Source: Acetobacter orientalis
Lineage (GTDB): Bacteria; Pseudomonadota; Alphaproteobacteria; Acetobacterales; Acetobacteraceae
Assembly: GCF_000963965.1 (NCBI RefSeq)
Contig: NZ_BAMX01000003.1
Coordinates: forward strand, 1-64,000
DNA length: 64,000 nucleotides
Reading direction: 5' to 3'
Shown here: positions 43,953 to 53,688 of the stretch, in pieces
Numbering within the stretch: position 1 is the first letter of the stretch
How the letters are laid out: each line of letters opens with the position of its first letter
The notes under the pieces: model-generated
What the model was told of the DNA's origin: nothing
What the model saw: the letters and a program-made list of their open reading frames with translations, nothing else
Databases searched by the model: none
Program-made: the position numbers and the translations under genes

Positions 43953-45109
43953 GCCGTTTTCACTGGACCTGCGAAAGCACAGACGGCGCAGCCCGTGCTG
44001 GTATGCTCCATACCTCCCATGGCCCCGTTGCCACCCCCACTTTTATGCCCGTGGGTACAGTTGGCACCGTTAAAGCCATGACCATGGATGCCGTGCGCTC
44101 AACAGGGGCGGGTATTGTTTTGGGCAACACCTACCACCTTATGTTGCGCCCCGGCGCAGAGCGCGTGCAGCAACTCGGCGGCCTGCATAAATTTATGGAC
44201 TGGTCTGGCCCTATTTTAACAGACTCAGGGGGTTTTCAGGTTATGTCTCTTGGGGCGTTGCGTAAGCTCGACCAAGACGGCGTTACCTTTAAGTCGCACA
44301 TAGATGGCTCAACCCACCGCTTAACGCCTGAAAGCTCGACAGACATTCAGCATAAGCTCGATGCCACAATTACCATGTGCTTTGATGAATGCCCGGCTCT
44401 GCCCGCTGCGCCAGAAGCCATTGCGGCTTCCATGCGCCTCTCCATGCGTTGGGCCGCCCGCTCGCGCGAGGCCTTTATACCGCGCGCAGGCTACGGCCAA
44501 TTTGGTATTGTGCAAGGTGGCACAGAAACAGACCTGCGGGCAGAAAGTGTAAAAGCCCTGACCGATATCGGGTTTGAAGGCTACGCCATTGGTGGCCTTG
44601 CGGTGGGTGAAGGGCAGGAACTCATGTTCTCAACCCTAGATACCACCGTGCCCCTTATGCCCACTAACGCCCCGCGCTACCTTATGGGCGTTGGCACCCC
44701 AGACGACCTTTTGGGCAGTGTTATGCGCGGTGTCGATATGTTTGACTGCGTAATGCCCACCCGCGCAGGCCGCACAGCCCGCGCTTATACAGAGCGCGGT
44801 ACGCTTAACCTGCGCAACGCCCGGCACGCAAACGATGCACGCCCCATTTCCCCCCACTGCGACTGCTTGGCCTGCACACGCCATAGCCGTGCTTATTTGC
44901 ACCACCTCTTTCGCGCCAACGAAATTCTTGGCCCTATGCTGCTTACATGGCACAATATTGCCTATTACCAGCGCCTCATGCGCCAAATACGCGCTGCCAT
45001 TCTTGAAGGGCAGCTCGAAGCCCTCGCAACGCGCCTACGTGCCGAATGGGCGGCTGAAGACTGGACTGAGGACGAAATGCCTCAACCCCACATACCCCCC
45101 GTGGCCTAA
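43949..45109 (+). CDS. tgt: Queuine/preQ1 tRNA-ribosyltransferase
   Basis: 386 aa TIM barrel. [11 protein letters not shown] carries the catalytic base Asp, [13 protein letters not shown] is the substrate loop, and [24 protein letters not shown] includes the Asp nucleophile. The C-terminal zinc site reads [18 protein letters not shown] with the remaining His following in the same helix. It swaps guanine 34 for preQ1 in tRNAs with GUN anticodons, such as the tRNA-Asp (GTC) encoded at 54549. It is coupled to queA and precedes queG by 75 bases. Confidence 0.96.
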   Translation: MSRFHWTCESTDGAARAGMLHTSHGPVATPTFMPVGTVGTVKAMTMDAVRSTGAGIVLGNTYHLMLRPGAERVQQLGGLHKFMDWSGPILTDSGGFQVMSLGALRKLDQDGVTFKSHIDGSTHRLTPESSTDIQHKLDATITMCFDECPALPAAPEAIAASMRLSMRWAARSREAFIPRAGYGQFGIVQGGTETDLRAESVKALTDIGFEGYAIGGLAVGEGQELMFSTLDTTVPLMPTNAPRYLMGVGTPDDLLGSVMRGVDMFDCVMPTRAGRTARAYTERGTLNLRNARHANDARPISPHCDCLACTRHSRAYLHHLFRANEILGPMLLTWHNIAYYQRLMRQIRAAILEGQLEALATRLRAEWAAEDWTEDEMPQPHIPPVA

Positions 45110-45184
45110 AAAACGGGGGTAACACCCCTAAGCCTGTGGTGTGTGGCGCATTTGATTTGTTTAGCGTAAAGGCCTGCCCCCTCC

Positions 45185-46282
45185 GTGACCCAAGCCCCAG
45201 CGCCTGCCCTGCAAAACTTAGCAGACAACATACGCAATAAGGCCTTAGCGCTTGGGTTTGACGCCATTGGCTTTTGCCCAGCCCACCTTGGGCCAGAAGT
45301 GCGCGCCCGCTTGGCCGATTTTTTAGCAAAAGGCTACCACGGTGAAATGGGGTGGCTGGCAGAGCGCAGCGCACAACGTACCCACCCACAAGCCCTATGG
45401 CCAGAGGCCCAAAGCGTTATTGCGCTTGGCGTTTCTTACGCGCCAGAAGGTGATGCTCTGGCTACTTTAAAGCGGCCAGAATGCGGCAATATTTCTGTCT
45501 ATGCGCGCCACCGAGACTACCACGACCTTATTAAAGGCATGCTCAAACACCTTGCCCAATATGTGGTGAAAGAGGGCCAAGCGGCCCTAGCCAAACATGG
45601 CAATGCTGCCCCACCACAGGTAAAAGTGTTTGTCGATACGGCCCCCGTGGCAGAAAAACCGCTTGCCGCCCAAGCAGGTTTGGGCTGGCAGGGTAAACAC
45701 ACCAACCTTGTCTCTCGCACGCATGGTAGTTGGTTATTTCTGGGCGAAATTTATACAACGCTAGCCCTGCCTACCACGCCCCCGTCTGGCGGGCAGTGTG
45801 GGAGTTGTACGCGCTGCCTAACCGCCTGCCCTACGCAGGCTTTTCCGGCTCCCTACACTCTAAATGCTCAACGCTGCATTTCTTACCTGACCATAGAGCA
45901 CGCAGGCCCCATACCGCACGACCTACGCCCCGCCATAGGCACCCATATTTATGGCTGCGACGACTGCTTGGCCGTGTGCCCCTGGAACCGCTTTGCCAAA
46001 ACATCGCGCCACGCCAAGCTTCAACCCCGACCAGACCTGCTGGCACCAGAACTTGCCCACCTTGTGCAGCTAGATGATACCGCGTTTAGGCAGCTTTTCT
46101 CTGGCTCGCCCATTAAACGTATTGGGCGTAACCGCTTTATTCGGAATGTTCTGACAGCCATTGGCAATAGTGGTAAAAAAGACCTGTTGGCATATGCCGC
46201 AGCCCTGCGCCAAGACCCAGACCCCATTGTGGCAGAAGCCGCCACTTGGGCCGTTACCTGTTTGGAAAGCTTACCACCATGA
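45185..46282 (+). CDS. queG: Epoxyqueuosine reductase QueG
   Basis: 365 aa, GTG start. The N-terminal cobalamin-binding part includes LGFDAIGFCPAH and GYHGEMGWLAERSAQRTHPQ; FVDTAPVAEKPLAAQAGLGWQGKHTNLV follows. The two 4Fe-4S motifs are CGSCTRCLTACPTQAF and CDDCLAVCPWNRF, then a C-terminal HEAT-like part (FIRNVLTAIGNSG ... AATWAVTCLE). It makes queuosine from epoxyqueuosine, the last step after QueA, so the three clustered genes cover the end of the pathway. The stop overlaps the RHH gene by ATGA. Confidence 0.95.
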   Translation: MTQAPAPALQNLADNIRNKALALGFDAIGFCPAHLGPEVRARLADFLAKGYHGEMGWLAERSAQRTHPQALWPEAQSVIALGVSYAPEGDALATLKRPECGNISVYARHRDYHDLIKGMLKHLAQYVVKEGQAALAKHGNAAPPQVKVFVDTAPVAEKPLAAQAGLGWQGKHTNLVSRTHGSWLFLGEIYTTLALPTTPPSGGQCGSCTRCLTACPTQAFPAPYTLNAQRCISYLTIEHAGPIPHDLRPAIGTHIYGCDDCLAVCPWNRFAKTSRHAKLQPRPDLLAPELAHLVQLDDTAFRQLFSGSPIKRIGRNRFIRNVLTAIGNSGKKDLLAYAAALRQDPDPIVAEAATWAVTCLESLPP

Positions 46283-46500
46283 GTGCCCACCTGCGTAAAC
46301 GCAGCCTTATTCTCTCTGGCCACGACACCAGCGTTGCGCTTGAAAATGAGTTCTGGCAGGTGCTTGAGCACTGCGCTGCCCAAAAAAAACAACCACTACC
46401 CGCACTTGTTGCCAGTATTGATGCCGCCCGCACACCAAGCCAGTCTCTGGCCTCTGCCTTGCGGGTGTTTGCACTTAAAAGCCTACAAAACCAGCCATAA
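46279..46500 (+). CDS. Ribbon-helix-helix domain protein
   Basis: 73 aa. The ATG at 46279 overlaps the queG stop (ATGA). The sequence LRKRSLILSGHDTSVALENEFWQVLEHCAAQKKQPLPALVASIDAAR matches the RHH_4 pattern (PF13467): one DNA-contacting strand (KRSLILSGHDTSVAL) and two helices. The tail SQSLASALRVFALKSL is also typical. These are putative DNA-binding proteins with unknown targets; translational coupling to queG suggests constitutive production with the queuosine enzymes. Confidence 0.85.
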   Translation: MSAHLRKRSLILSGHDTSVALENEFWQVLEHCAAQKKQPLPALVASIDAARTPSQSLASALRVFALKSLQNQP

Positions 46501-46649
46501 CGCTCATTTTTACGGGGTGGGCAGCCGTTTTATGCCAGCCCTGCCTTATGGTTGCCTTCTCCTGCAGGGTAAATGCTTGTTATGGTGGCACGTAACGGTG
46601 TGTGGTGCGTTCTGTGCGCTGTGCGTAAACAAGGTTAAAGACAAACAGT

Positions 46650-47477
46650 ATGGCTATTTGGGGTAAAGTTTTTGGTGGTGTAGCCGGGTTTGCCATGGGC
46701 GGCCCGGTTGGGGCTGCTTTAGGTGCGGCGTTAGGGCACGCAGCCGATAAAGGTACCCTTTTAAACCCACCCACCGGCGGCTGGAGCGACCGCTTTGCCG
46801 CCCGCACAAACCCAGACCCCAGCGGTGCAGCAACCTTTATGGCGGCCAAACTGGCTGCCGCCATGGGCAAAAAAGAACAGCTTTACGGGCTAAGCAGCGT
46901 TATTTTGTGCGCCAAGCTGGCCAAGTGCGACGCCCCGGTAAACCGCAAAGAAATAGATGCGTTTAAATTGCGCTTTCGGGTACCAGACGAGAATATGCGC
47001 GAGCTTGGGCGCTTGTTTGACATGGCCCGCCAACGCACAGATGACTTTGAGGCCTTTGCCCGCGAACTTGGCCATGCCTACGCCACCGAAAAACAACCGC
47101 TAGAAGACCTGCTGGGCATATTATTTGCCATTGCCCGTGCAGACTTGGCCAAGGGGGAACCCCTTACCAAAGAAGAAACCCGCTTTTTACACCGTGTGCA
47201 CGCCCTCTTTGGCCTGAGCAAAGGCGCGTGGGAGCGGGCCGAGCAAGGCCGCGCCCGCCCCAGCATGGTAGAAGATGACGCCTACACCATTATGGGTATC
47301 GAGTCGTCTGCCACCAACGATGAAATCCGGGCGCACTGGAAAGTGCTGGTACGGCAATATCACCCCGACGTGATGACAGCCCGCCAAGCCTCCCCCGCCG
47401 AAATTGCAGAGGCTGAGGCTAAAATTTCGCGAATCAACGCCGCGTGGGATCTGATCAAGCGCGAACGGGGTTTATAA
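46650..47477 (+). CDS. DjlA-like TerB/J-domain co-chaperone
   Basis: 275 aa. The N-terminus is a Gly/Ala-rich hydrophobic segment (GKVFGGVAGFAMGGPVGAALGAALG) that may insert in the membrane. Residues about 80-190 form a TerB-like helical domain (AKLAKCDAPVNRKEIDAFKL ... LLGILFAIARADLAKGEPLTKEETRFLHRVHALFGLS). A C-terminal J-domain starts DAYTIMGIESSATNDEIRAHWKVLVRQYHPDVM, with the HPD motif that stimulates DnaK. This is the layout of DjlA. It stands alone between the RHH gene and mlaA. Confidence 0.88.
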   Translation: MAIWGKVFGGVAGFAMGGPVGAALGAALGHAADKGTLLNPPTGGWSDRFAARTNPDPSGAATFMAAKLAAAMGKKEQLYGLSSVILCAKLAKCDAPVNRKEIDAFKLRFRVPDENMRELGRLFDMARQRTDDFEAFARELGHAYATEKQPLEDLLGILFAIARADLAKGEPLTKEETRFLHRVHALFGLSKGAWERAEQGRARPSMVEDDAYTIMGIESSATNDEIRAHWKVLVRQYHPDVMTARQASPAEIAEAEAKISRINAAWDLIKRERGL

Positions 47478-47761
47478 GCGCACCACCCACACAACAGCCA
47501 GCCTGTAGCGTGTGCACTTAATATAGCTTGTACGCCGCACTACCCTGCGACATTCGCGCAACAGATGTGTAAAAATTTTTAAGCGTAAGAGAACTCAAAG
47601 GCCCCTAAGGCGCTTCTTTTCCTTAACCCTGCCTGCCGTGCAGAGAAGCCCTGCATTGCGTAGTGCCGTTCTCGTGGTAGACAGTGCGGCAGGATAGCGC
47701 CTAGCCATACCGGTTGGGATGTTACTCAAGGATACGTGACAGGGTGAAGGTGAAGGCGGCA

Positions 47762-48631
47762 ATGAATTCTGGACGGAACGGCAAACGAATTCGCCCTCGT
47801 GGTCAGGCACATAACGCTCAGGCCATTCAAGGCACTTCGGCTTCTCGCCGCTTTTCGCCACGCCGCGCTGGTCTGGTGCTGTCTGTGCTTGCACTTGCTG
47901 GGTGCAGCAGCATTGAAGCCCCTGTTCCCAAAGACCCAGACGCCCTTGAAGACTACAAGCAAGCCAACGACCGCTACGAGCCATTGAACCGCAAGGTCTA
48001 TAACCTGACCATGAAGTTCGACAAATGGGCGCTCCGGCCAGTGGCCAAAGCGTATGTGTGGGCTGTACCGCACCCGGTGCGTAACTCCTTGGGCAACATG
48101 ATTACCACCATGAACGAACCATCTGTGTTCTTTAACGACGTAGGCGCAGGCCGCCCACGCCGTGCGGGTGATGCATTTGCCCGGTGGTGCATTAACATGT
48201 CTGTGGGTATTGGCGGGTTAATCGATGTCGCCAAAATGGCGGGCTTCCCGCACCACGATAACGATGCAGGCCTAACCATGGCCAACTGGGGCGTGCCCTC
48301 TGGCCCGTACCTGTTCTTACCCATGGGGCCATCATCCTTCCGTGATGGTATCGGTTACGGTATTGATCAGGGGCTCTCACCCTGGAACTATGTACCGCGT
48401 GGCTATGGGCTTATCAGCTTTAACTGGGCCTATAACATGATGGGGGTTGTGCACGGCCGCTCAGAACATCTGGACGACCTAGACGCCTTACAGCGTGACG
48501 CGCTTGACCCCTACGCAACCATTCGCAGTGCCTATCAGCAGCAGCGTAAAGCGCAGGCTGAAGCCATCAAGAACGACCACCGCGCCACCGTGCCGCTGTG
48601 GTATCATGTCAAGAATAGACAACAAGGGTAG
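47762..48631 (+). CDS. mlaA: MlaA/VacJ family lipoprotein
   Basis: 289 aa from the ATG at 47762, after GAAGGCGG; a longer TTG-started frame is rejected. The long basic N-terminus leads to the lipobox LAGCSS at about residue 48. MlaA features: DRYEPLNRKVYNLTMKFDKWALRPVAKAYVWAVPHPVRNSLGNMITTMNEPSVFFNDV, then FARWCINMSVGIGGLIDVAKMAG, NWGVPSGPYLFLPMGPSSFRDGIGY. It removes misplaced phospholipid from the outer leaflet, handing it to MlaC, whose gene follows. A 66-base potential hairpin (CCTGCCG...CGGCAGG) lies in the leader at about 47630-47696. Confidence 0.92.
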   Translation: MNSGRNGKRIRPRGQAHNAQAIQGTSASRRFSPRRAGLVLSVLALAGCSSIEAPVPKDPDALEDYKQANDRYEPLNRKVYNLTMKFDKWALRPVAKAYVWAVPHPVRNSLGNMITTMNEPSVFFNDVGAGRPRRAGDAFARWCINMSVGIGGLIDVAKMAGFPHHDNDAGLTMANWGVPSGPYLFLPMGPSSFRDGIGYGIDQGLSPWNYVPRGYGLISFNWAYNMMGVVHGRSEHLDDLDALQRDALDPYATIRSAYQQQRKAQAEAIKNDHRATVPLWYHVKNRQQG

Positions 48632-48638
48632 CACCGAC

Positions 48639-49262
48639 ATGAAATTTTTCTCTGGCCGCCGCTTTATTCTCGGCTCTCTGGCACTTTTGTGTGCAGCTAA
48701 CCTGACAGCTTTGCCAGCACGCGCAGCACACAACACACGCCAGTTTATTGAAAATTTCGGCAACAAACTTGTCGCTATTGTAAACAGCCCCATTCCACTT
48801 TCTGAAAAGAAAGAGCAGGTGCTGCCGCTTATCCAGCAAAATGTCGATATTGATGCCATTGGCCGTTACTGCCTGGGCCGCTACTGGAAAGTAGCCACAC
48901 CCGAACAGCAAAAAGAATATATCGGCCTGTTTCACCAAGTGCTGGTAAACGCCATTACCGATAAACTAGGTGACTACCGTGGCGTAAGCTTTACCATTGG
49001 CAACGTAACCAAATCTGGCGACGACGAATCTGTTGATGCCACCCTGGTACGCCCACAGCAGCCCCCAGCAACCATGCAGTGGATTATTAGCAACGCAAGC
49101 GGTACCGACAAAGTGGTAGACGTTGTAGGCGAAGGGGCAAGCCTGCGCCTGACACAGCGCCAAGACTATTCCTCTTACATTGCGCGTAACGGCGGTAACG
49201 TGGGTGCGCTTATTAACGCCCTAAAACGCCAGATTGCCCACCACACACCAGACGCTCACTAA
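48639..49262 (+). CDS. mlaC: MlaC/Ttg2D family phospholipid-binding protein
   Basis: 207 aa from the ATG at 48639 with AAGGGT upstream; an ATG at 48606 inside mlaA is an alternative. A signal peptide ends at PARA (about residue 27). The MlaC domain follows: FGNKLVAIVNSPIPLSEKKEQVLPLIQQNVDIDAIGRYCLGRYWKVATPEQQKEYIGLFHQVLVNAI. It is the periplasmic carrier between MlaA and the MlaD ring. HpnM of hopanoid clusters belongs to the same family, so that name cannot be excluded. The stop is followed by a strong terminator. Confidence 0.88.
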   Translation: MKFFSGRRFILGSLALLCAANLTALPARAAHNTRQFIENFGNKLVAIVNSPIPLSEKKEQVLPLIQQNVDIDAIGRYCLGRYWKVATPEQQKEYIGLFHQVLVNAITDKLGDYRGVSFTIGNVTKSGDDESVDATLVRPQQPPATMQWIISNASGTDKVVDVVGEGASLRLTQRQDYSSYIARNGGNVGALINALKRQIAHHTPDAH

Positions 49263-49381
49263 TCGGGCCACACTTCCTGCCCAACACGCTTTGCCTGCCG
49301 CCACACCATCGTGCGGTAGGCTAAAGCTGGTTAAGACAGAAGTGTTTAGCCGCCCCGATTTTGGGCCTTAAACTGGTTACA

Positions 49382-49406
49382 AAAGCACTCTTTAGGGAGT
49401 GCTTTT
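49382..49406. terminator. Rho-independent terminator after mlaC
   Basis: AAGCACTC pairs with GAGTGCTT, preceded by A and followed by seven T. Bidirectional, between mlaC and the convergent GNAT gene. Confidence 0.92.
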
Positions 49407-49425
49407 TTTATGGGCTGTCCATAAA

Positions 49426-49929
49426 TTATGGTGTGCGTACACTTTCATAAACCAGCATGGTTTGGCCGTTACGCATAAACTGCTCGCATTCATGCATACC
49501 AATGCCTTTCAGAATACTCCGCGATGCCTGATTGCTCTCTTTAGCAACAGCAATCACGCGCTCAATACCGGCATTATGGGTAAAACTGAGGGCCGCATTG
49601 GCGGCCTCTCTGGCAATACCGCGCCCGCTGGCCCACGGGTACAGGGCAAAACGCAACCCAAAACCACGCCCATCTGGCCGGTCGTGTATGCCGGTCATGC
49701 CTACAAATTTACCGTGTTCGTGAATGGTAAAAATGCCAACACGGTGGCAGGCCCAAAAGGCTATATCATCAGCCATTTCTTTTTCAGCCTGCTGGCGCGT
49801 GCATACCCCGCCCAGCATTTGCCCAAAAGCACCGCCATCTGCTTTAAGGCGTGCCATATCGTCCATGTCGCGCCATGTAACAGGCCGTAAAACAAGACGC
49901 CCCGTACACACTGTCCGGGCATCAGCCAT
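49426..49929 (-). CDS. GNAT family N-acetyltransferase (RimJ/RimL-like)
   Basis: 167 aa from the ATG at 49929 with AAAGGGG upstream. The GNAT fold shows TGRLVLRPVTWRDMDDMARL at the start, KFVGMTGIHDRP, then motif A GLRFALYPWASGRGIAREAANAALSFTHN, and SNQASRSILKGIGMHECE. The RLVLRP opening is typical of RimJ/RimL-like enzymes that acetylate protein N-termini or small amines. The acceptor is unknown. Confidence 0.88.
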   Translation of the reverse strand: MADARTVCTGRLVLRPVTWRDMDDMARLKADGGAFGQMLGGVCTRQQAEKEMADDIAFWACHRVGIFTIHEHGKFVGMTGIHDRPDGRGFGLRFALYPWASGRGIAREAANAALSFTHNAGIERVIAVAKESNQASRSILKGIGMHECEQFMRNGQTMLVYESVRTP

Positions 49930-49964
49930 GAGCAGCCCCTTTACACACACAAGACCAAATACAC

Positions 49965-49991
49965 AAAACCCTGCCTTTTAAAAAGGCAGGG
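49965..49991 (-). terminator. Terminator of ettA
   Basis: On the minus strand, CCCTGCCTTTT and AAAAGGCAGGG form a stem (49969-49991) followed by TTTT. It lies 69 bases after the ettA stop. Confidence 0.75.
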
Positions 49992-50059
49992 CCAAGGTTA
50001 GGGCAGCATCTTATGCAAAAGCCAGATGGATGCCACACCAAGCACCCACCTAATGCTAT

Positions 50060-51739
50060 TTAGCGGGCAATAGGCCGGTAGCGAATGCGGCCCGGCTCTG
50101 TGGCATCTGCCCCAAGGCGGCGGCGCTTATCTTCTTCATAAGCCTGGAAATTACCTTCAAACCACTCAACGTGGGAATCACCTTCAAACGCCAGAATGTG
50201 CGTTGCCAAACGGTCAAGGAACCAACGGTCATGGGTAATAACCACAGCACAACCAGGGAACTCAGCCAAGGCTTCCTCAAGTGCGCGCAGGGTATCTACG
50301 TCTAGGTCGTTGGTAGGTTCGTCAAGCAGCAGCACGTTGCTTTCTTGGCGTAGCATTTTAGCCAAGTGTACGCGGTTACGCTCACCACCAGACAAAATGC
50401 CAACTTTTTTCTGTTGGTCTGAGCCTTTAAAGTTAAAAGCACCCACATAAGCGCGTGAAGCAACTGAGCGTTTACCCAAGTAGATCACGTCCGTACCGCC
50501 AGAAATTTCTTCCCAGACGGTTTTGTCCGGATCGAGATCATCACGGGACTGGTCAACATAGCCCAGCTTAACCGTTTCACCTATTTTCAGTTCGCCAGAA
50601 TCGGGTTTTTCTGCACCCACAATCATTTTGAACAGAGTCGATTTACCAGCACCGTTGGGGCCAATAACCCCAACAATGCCACCAGGCGGCAGCTTAAAGC
50701 TCAGGTCATCAATCAAGAGGCGGTCACCAAAGCCCTTAAAGACATGGTCGGCCTCAATAACCGTGCCACCAAGGCGGGGGCCGGGAGCAATAACGATATC
50801 AGCCACGCCATTCTGCTTTTCAGCACTTTTGGCCAGCATTTCTTCATACCGTGCAATACGAGACTTGCTTTTAGCCTGACGCGCTTTGGGGCTGGAGCCA
50901 ATCCATTCCTGCTCGGCGGCAAGGGCGCGCTGGCGTGCACTTTCTTCTTTCTCTTCCTGAGCCAAGCGTTTGCGCTTCTGCTCCAGCCAAGAAGAATAGT
51001 TGCCCTCAAACGGAATACCGCGGCCACGCTCGATTTCCAGAATCCAGTTGGTCACGTTGTCCAGGAAGTAACGGTCATGGGTAATAACCATGACAGTGCC
51101 TTGATAGTCGTGCAGCGTTTTTTCGAGCCAAGCAACACTTTCTGCGTCCAGATGGTTGGTTGGTTCGTCAAGCAGCAAAATGTCTGGTTTTTCAATCAAC
51201 AGGCGGCACAAGGCCACACGGCGGCGCTCACCACCAGACAGTTTATCAACGGGGCTATCTGCCGGAGGGCAACGTAGAGCGTCAAGCGCAATTTCAAGTT
51301 TGCGGTCAAGCTCCCAGCCGTCACCGGCATCAATTTTTTCCTGCAATTCAGCCTGTTCGGCCAGCAGGGCGTTCATTTCTGCATCTTCCATGGGCTCGGC
51401 AAAGCGCATGGAAATTTCGTTAAAACGGTCAACGGCTTTTTTCAGGTCGCCAAAGCCAAGTGCTACGTTTTCGCCAACTGTCAGTTTAGGGTCTAGTTGG
51501 GGTTCCTGCTCAAGGTAGCCAACTTTAACGCCTTCAGCGGCCCATGCTTCCCCACCGTATTCTTTATCAATCCCGGCCATAATTTTAAGCAAGGTAGATT
51601 TACCGGCGCCGTTAACACCGAGAACACCAATTTTTACGCCCGGTAGGAAGGAGAGCGTAATGCCTTTAAAAACTTCGCGCCCACCCGGATAAGACTTGGT
51701 CAGATCCTTCATCACATAGACGTATTGATAAGATGCCAT
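50060..51739 (-). CDS. ettA: Energy-dependent translational throttle protein EttA (ABC-F)
   Basis: 559 aa from the ATG at 51739 ([20 protein letters not shown]), in line with E. coli EttA; the frame continues upstream without support. Two ABC domains: Walker [10 protein letters not shown] and GPNGAGKST, signatures [13 protein letters not shown] and [13 protein letters not shown], Walker [16 protein letters not shown] and [15 protein letters not shown]. The linker has the P-site tRNA interaction motif region ([19 protein letters not shown]). There are no membrane segments. EttA binds the ribosomal E site and couples first peptide bond formation to energy charge. Confidence 0.95.
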   Translation of the reverse strand: MASYQYVYVMKDLTKSYPGGREVFKGITLSFLPGVKIGVLGVNGAGKSTLLKIMAGIDKEYGGEAWAAEGVKVGYLEQEPQLDPKLTVGENVALGFGDLKKAVDRFNEISMRFAEPMEDAEMNALLAEQAELQEKIDAGDGWELDRKLEIALDALRCPPADSPVDKLSGGERRRVALCRLLIEKPDILLLDEPTNHLDAESVAWLEKTLHDYQGTVMVITHDRYFLDNVTNWILEIERGRGIPFEGNYSSWLEQKRKRLAQEEKEESARQRALAAEQEWIGSSPKARQAKSKSRIARYEEMLAKSAEKQNGVADIVIAPGPRLGGTVIEADHVFKGFGDRLLIDDLSFKLPPGGIVGVIGPNGAGKSTLFKMIVGAEKPDSGELKIGETVKLGYVDQSRDDLDPDKTVWEEISGGTDVIYLGKRSVASRAYVGAFNFKGSDQQKKVGILSGGERNRVHLAKMLRQESNVLLLDEPTNDLDVDTLRALEEALAEFPGCAVVITHDRWFLDRLATHILAFEGDSHVEWFEGNFQAYEEDKRRRLGADATEPGRIRYRPIAR

Positions 51740-51798
51740 GAGATGACCCCCGCAAATGGAATGGTGGCGCGCCATATAAGGACGTAAAAAGAAAAACC

Positions 51799-51872
51799 TG
51801 CGCCCGGCAGGACTTGAACCCGCAACCTAGCCGTTATGAGCGGCCCGCTCTAACCAATTGAGCTACAGGCGC
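51799..51872 (-). tRNA. tRNA with CAT anticodon (elongator Met or Ile2)
   Basis: The minus strand folds as a full cloverleaf: acceptor GCGCCTG/CGGGCGC, D arm GCTC...GAGC, anticodon stem GGCCG/CGGCT with loop CTCATAA, and T arm GCGGG-TTCAAGT-CCTGC. CCA is not encoded. A CAT anticodon could be elongator methionine or, after lysidine modification, isoleucine AUA; sequence alone does not settle it. It lies 59 bases upstream of ettA on the same strand. Confidence 0.92.
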
Positions 51873-52025
51873 ACACAGGTGGGTCTCTGATTTACGCAAC
51901 CTGACGCATTTGGCAAGGGTTGAGTGCATGAAAACACACAAAAAACCTTCCAGCCTTCTGACTTGGCAAGTTGCATTGCGCCAGATAGGGTCGGCCATCC
52001 GTATTTTTAGTGCTGGAGTAGCGTT

Positions 52026-52553
52026 ATGGACGTGTCAAAAATTTCACCCGGTAAAGACGTGCCTTTCGACATTAACGTCGTGATCGAAATCCCGCAGGGT
52101 TCTTCCGTAAAATACGAAGTAGACAAAGACAGCGGCGCTATTTTTGTTGACCGTTTTTTGTTTACCCCTATGGCCTACCCCACCGCTTACGGCTTTATTC
52201 CCGGCACCCTTGCCGCCGATGGCGACCCCACAGACGCACTGGTTTTAACACCCTCTAACGTTGTGCCCGGCTCTGTTATCCGCTCACGCCCGATTGGCGT
52301 GCTGAAAATGGAAGACGAATCCGGTCAGGACGAAAAAATTATTTGCGTCCCGCACGACAAGATCCACCCGCAGTTCAGCAAAGTGGAAAGCATTTCTGAC
52401 CTGCCAGAAATTACCGTTAAAGCCATTGAGCACTTCTTTACCCGCTACAAAGACCTTGAACCCGGCAAATGGGTAAAAGTAACCGGCTGGGGCAGCCGTG
52501 AAGAAGCAGCTGACTTTATCCGCCAAGGTGTAGAAGCCGCTAAAAAGAGCTAA
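52026..52553 (+). CDS. ppa: Inorganic pyrophosphatase
   Basis: 175 aa, family I soluble pyrophosphatase. Active-site parts: EIPQGSSVKYEVDKDSGAIFVDRFLFTPMAYPTAYGFIPGTLAADGDPTDALVL. The signature DGDPTDA has Thr where Leu or Val is usual, and all three Asp are present. KVESISDLPEITVKAIEHFFTRYKDLEPGKWV follows. It hydrolyses PPi to drive biosynthesis. It is a single gene ended by a terminator. Confidence 0.96.
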   Translation: MDVSKISPGKDVPFDINVVIEIPQGSSVKYEVDKDSGAIFVDRFLFTPMAYPTAYGFIPGTLAADGDPTDALVLTPSNVVPGSVIRSRPIGVLKMEDESGQDEKIICVPHDKIHPQFSKVESISDLPEITVKAIEHFFTRYKDLEPGKWVKVTGWGSREEAADFIRQGVEAAKKS

Positions 52554-52604
52554 CCAGCCCACCATGCGCCCCTACTTTTTGTAAGGGTTAGGCGCATACA
52601 CCCC

Positions 52605-52642
52605 AAAAGCCGGAGCCGGTGCAACGCACCCTCCGGCTTTTT
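52605..52642 (+). terminator. Rho-independent terminator of ppa
   Basis: AAAAGCCGGAG (52605-52615) pairs with CTCCGGCTTTT (52631-52641) and is followed by T. Confidence 0.92.
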
Positions 52643-52769
52643 TGTGCCCCTAACGCACCCAATCTCACACCATAAGTGCGAAATGTTCTCTCAAAAAGAG
52701 ATATTATCGAAGCGACAAAACGCAGTCACAGTTGCCTTCTCTTGGGTATGAAGGAGCCTGCACACTGCC

Positions 52770-53612
52770 ATGACACACGACAGCCAAACCGCAGCCCCTT
52801 TGCGCCAACCCGTGCTGTTTATACCCCATGGTGGTGGCCCCTGCTTTTTTATGGACTGGCCCAAAACATGGGACAACATGGCCGCTTACCTGCGTGGTAT
52901 CAGCCAAACATTACCCCAAAAACCAGATGCCATTTTAATTGTCTCTGGCCATTGGGAAACGCCTACCCCCACACTCACCGCCGCTAGCAACCCGCCCCTC
53001 ATTTATGACTATCATGGCTTTCCGCCCCACACCTACCACCTGCAATACCCTGCACCGGGCGCCCCAGCTTTAGCGGCAGCCATAGCCCAACGGCTGACAG
53101 ATGCAGGCATAACCGCCACAACAGACCCCACCCGCGGCTGGGACCATGGGGTGTTTATTCCCCTCATGGTCGCCTTTGAAAAAGCCGATATTCCGGTTAT
53201 CGAACTCTCTTTGCAGGAAAAACTCGACCCGGCATTTCATATTCGCATGGGCCAAGCGCTTACCCCCCTGCGTGATGAGAATGTGCTCATTATCGGCGCG
53301 GGTATGAGCTACCACAATTTGCGCCACTTTATGGCAGACACGCCTGACGCCGCGTACGAGGCTGAACGCTTTGACACATGGCTGGCACATGCCGCTTGCC
53401 TGCCAGAGCAAGAACGTAACGCAGCCCTAACGCAGTGGCACACTGCCCCCACTGCCCGCTTTTGCCACCCCAGAGAAGAGCACCTGCTACCCCTTATGGT
53501 AGTGGCCGGGGCCGCAGGCCCAGACCAAGGCCACCGCACTTACAGCGAGGCCGTTATGGGCAAAGCCTTATCTGGCTTCACATTTGGTTTTCCGTTTGGG
53601 CAAGGCACGTAA
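52770..53612 (+). CDS. DODA-type extradiol aromatic ring-opening dioxygenase (YgiD-like)
   Basis: 280 aa, class III extradiol (LigB-like) fold. Metal ligands are readable: His in FIPHGGGPCF (residues 18-27), His in ILIVSGHWETP, His in GWDHGVFIPLMVAF, and the region MSYHNLRHFM. The family's E. coli member YgiD is a zinc/iron 4,5-DOPA dioxygenase; the natural substrate in bacteria is unclear. No neighbour suggests a catechol pathway. Confidence 0.88.
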   Translation: MTHDSQTAAPLRQPVLFIPHGGGPCFFMDWPKTWDNMAAYLRGISQTLPQKPDAILIVSGHWETPTPTLTAASNPPLIYDYHGFPPHTYHLQYPAPGAPALAAAIAQRLTDAGITATTDPTRGWDHGVFIPLMVAFEKADIPVIELSLQEKLDPAFHIRMGQALTPLRDENVLIIGAGMSYHNLRHFMADTPDAAYEAERFDTWLAHAACLPEQERNAALTQWHTAPTARFCHPREEHLLPLMVVAGAAGPDQGHRTYSEAVMGKALSGFTFGFPFGQGT

Positions 53613-53688
53613 CCCGCACGCCCAAACACGCTTGCTCTGTAACAGGGCAGCCACGCTTTTGTTTTGCACCTAAATACAGGAGGTTTTC

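Noticed and set aside
47595-47984. 129-codon minus-strand frame across the mlaA leader
   Set aside because: It overlaps the mlaA N-terminus in antisense and has no motif; the leader is better explained by RNA structure.
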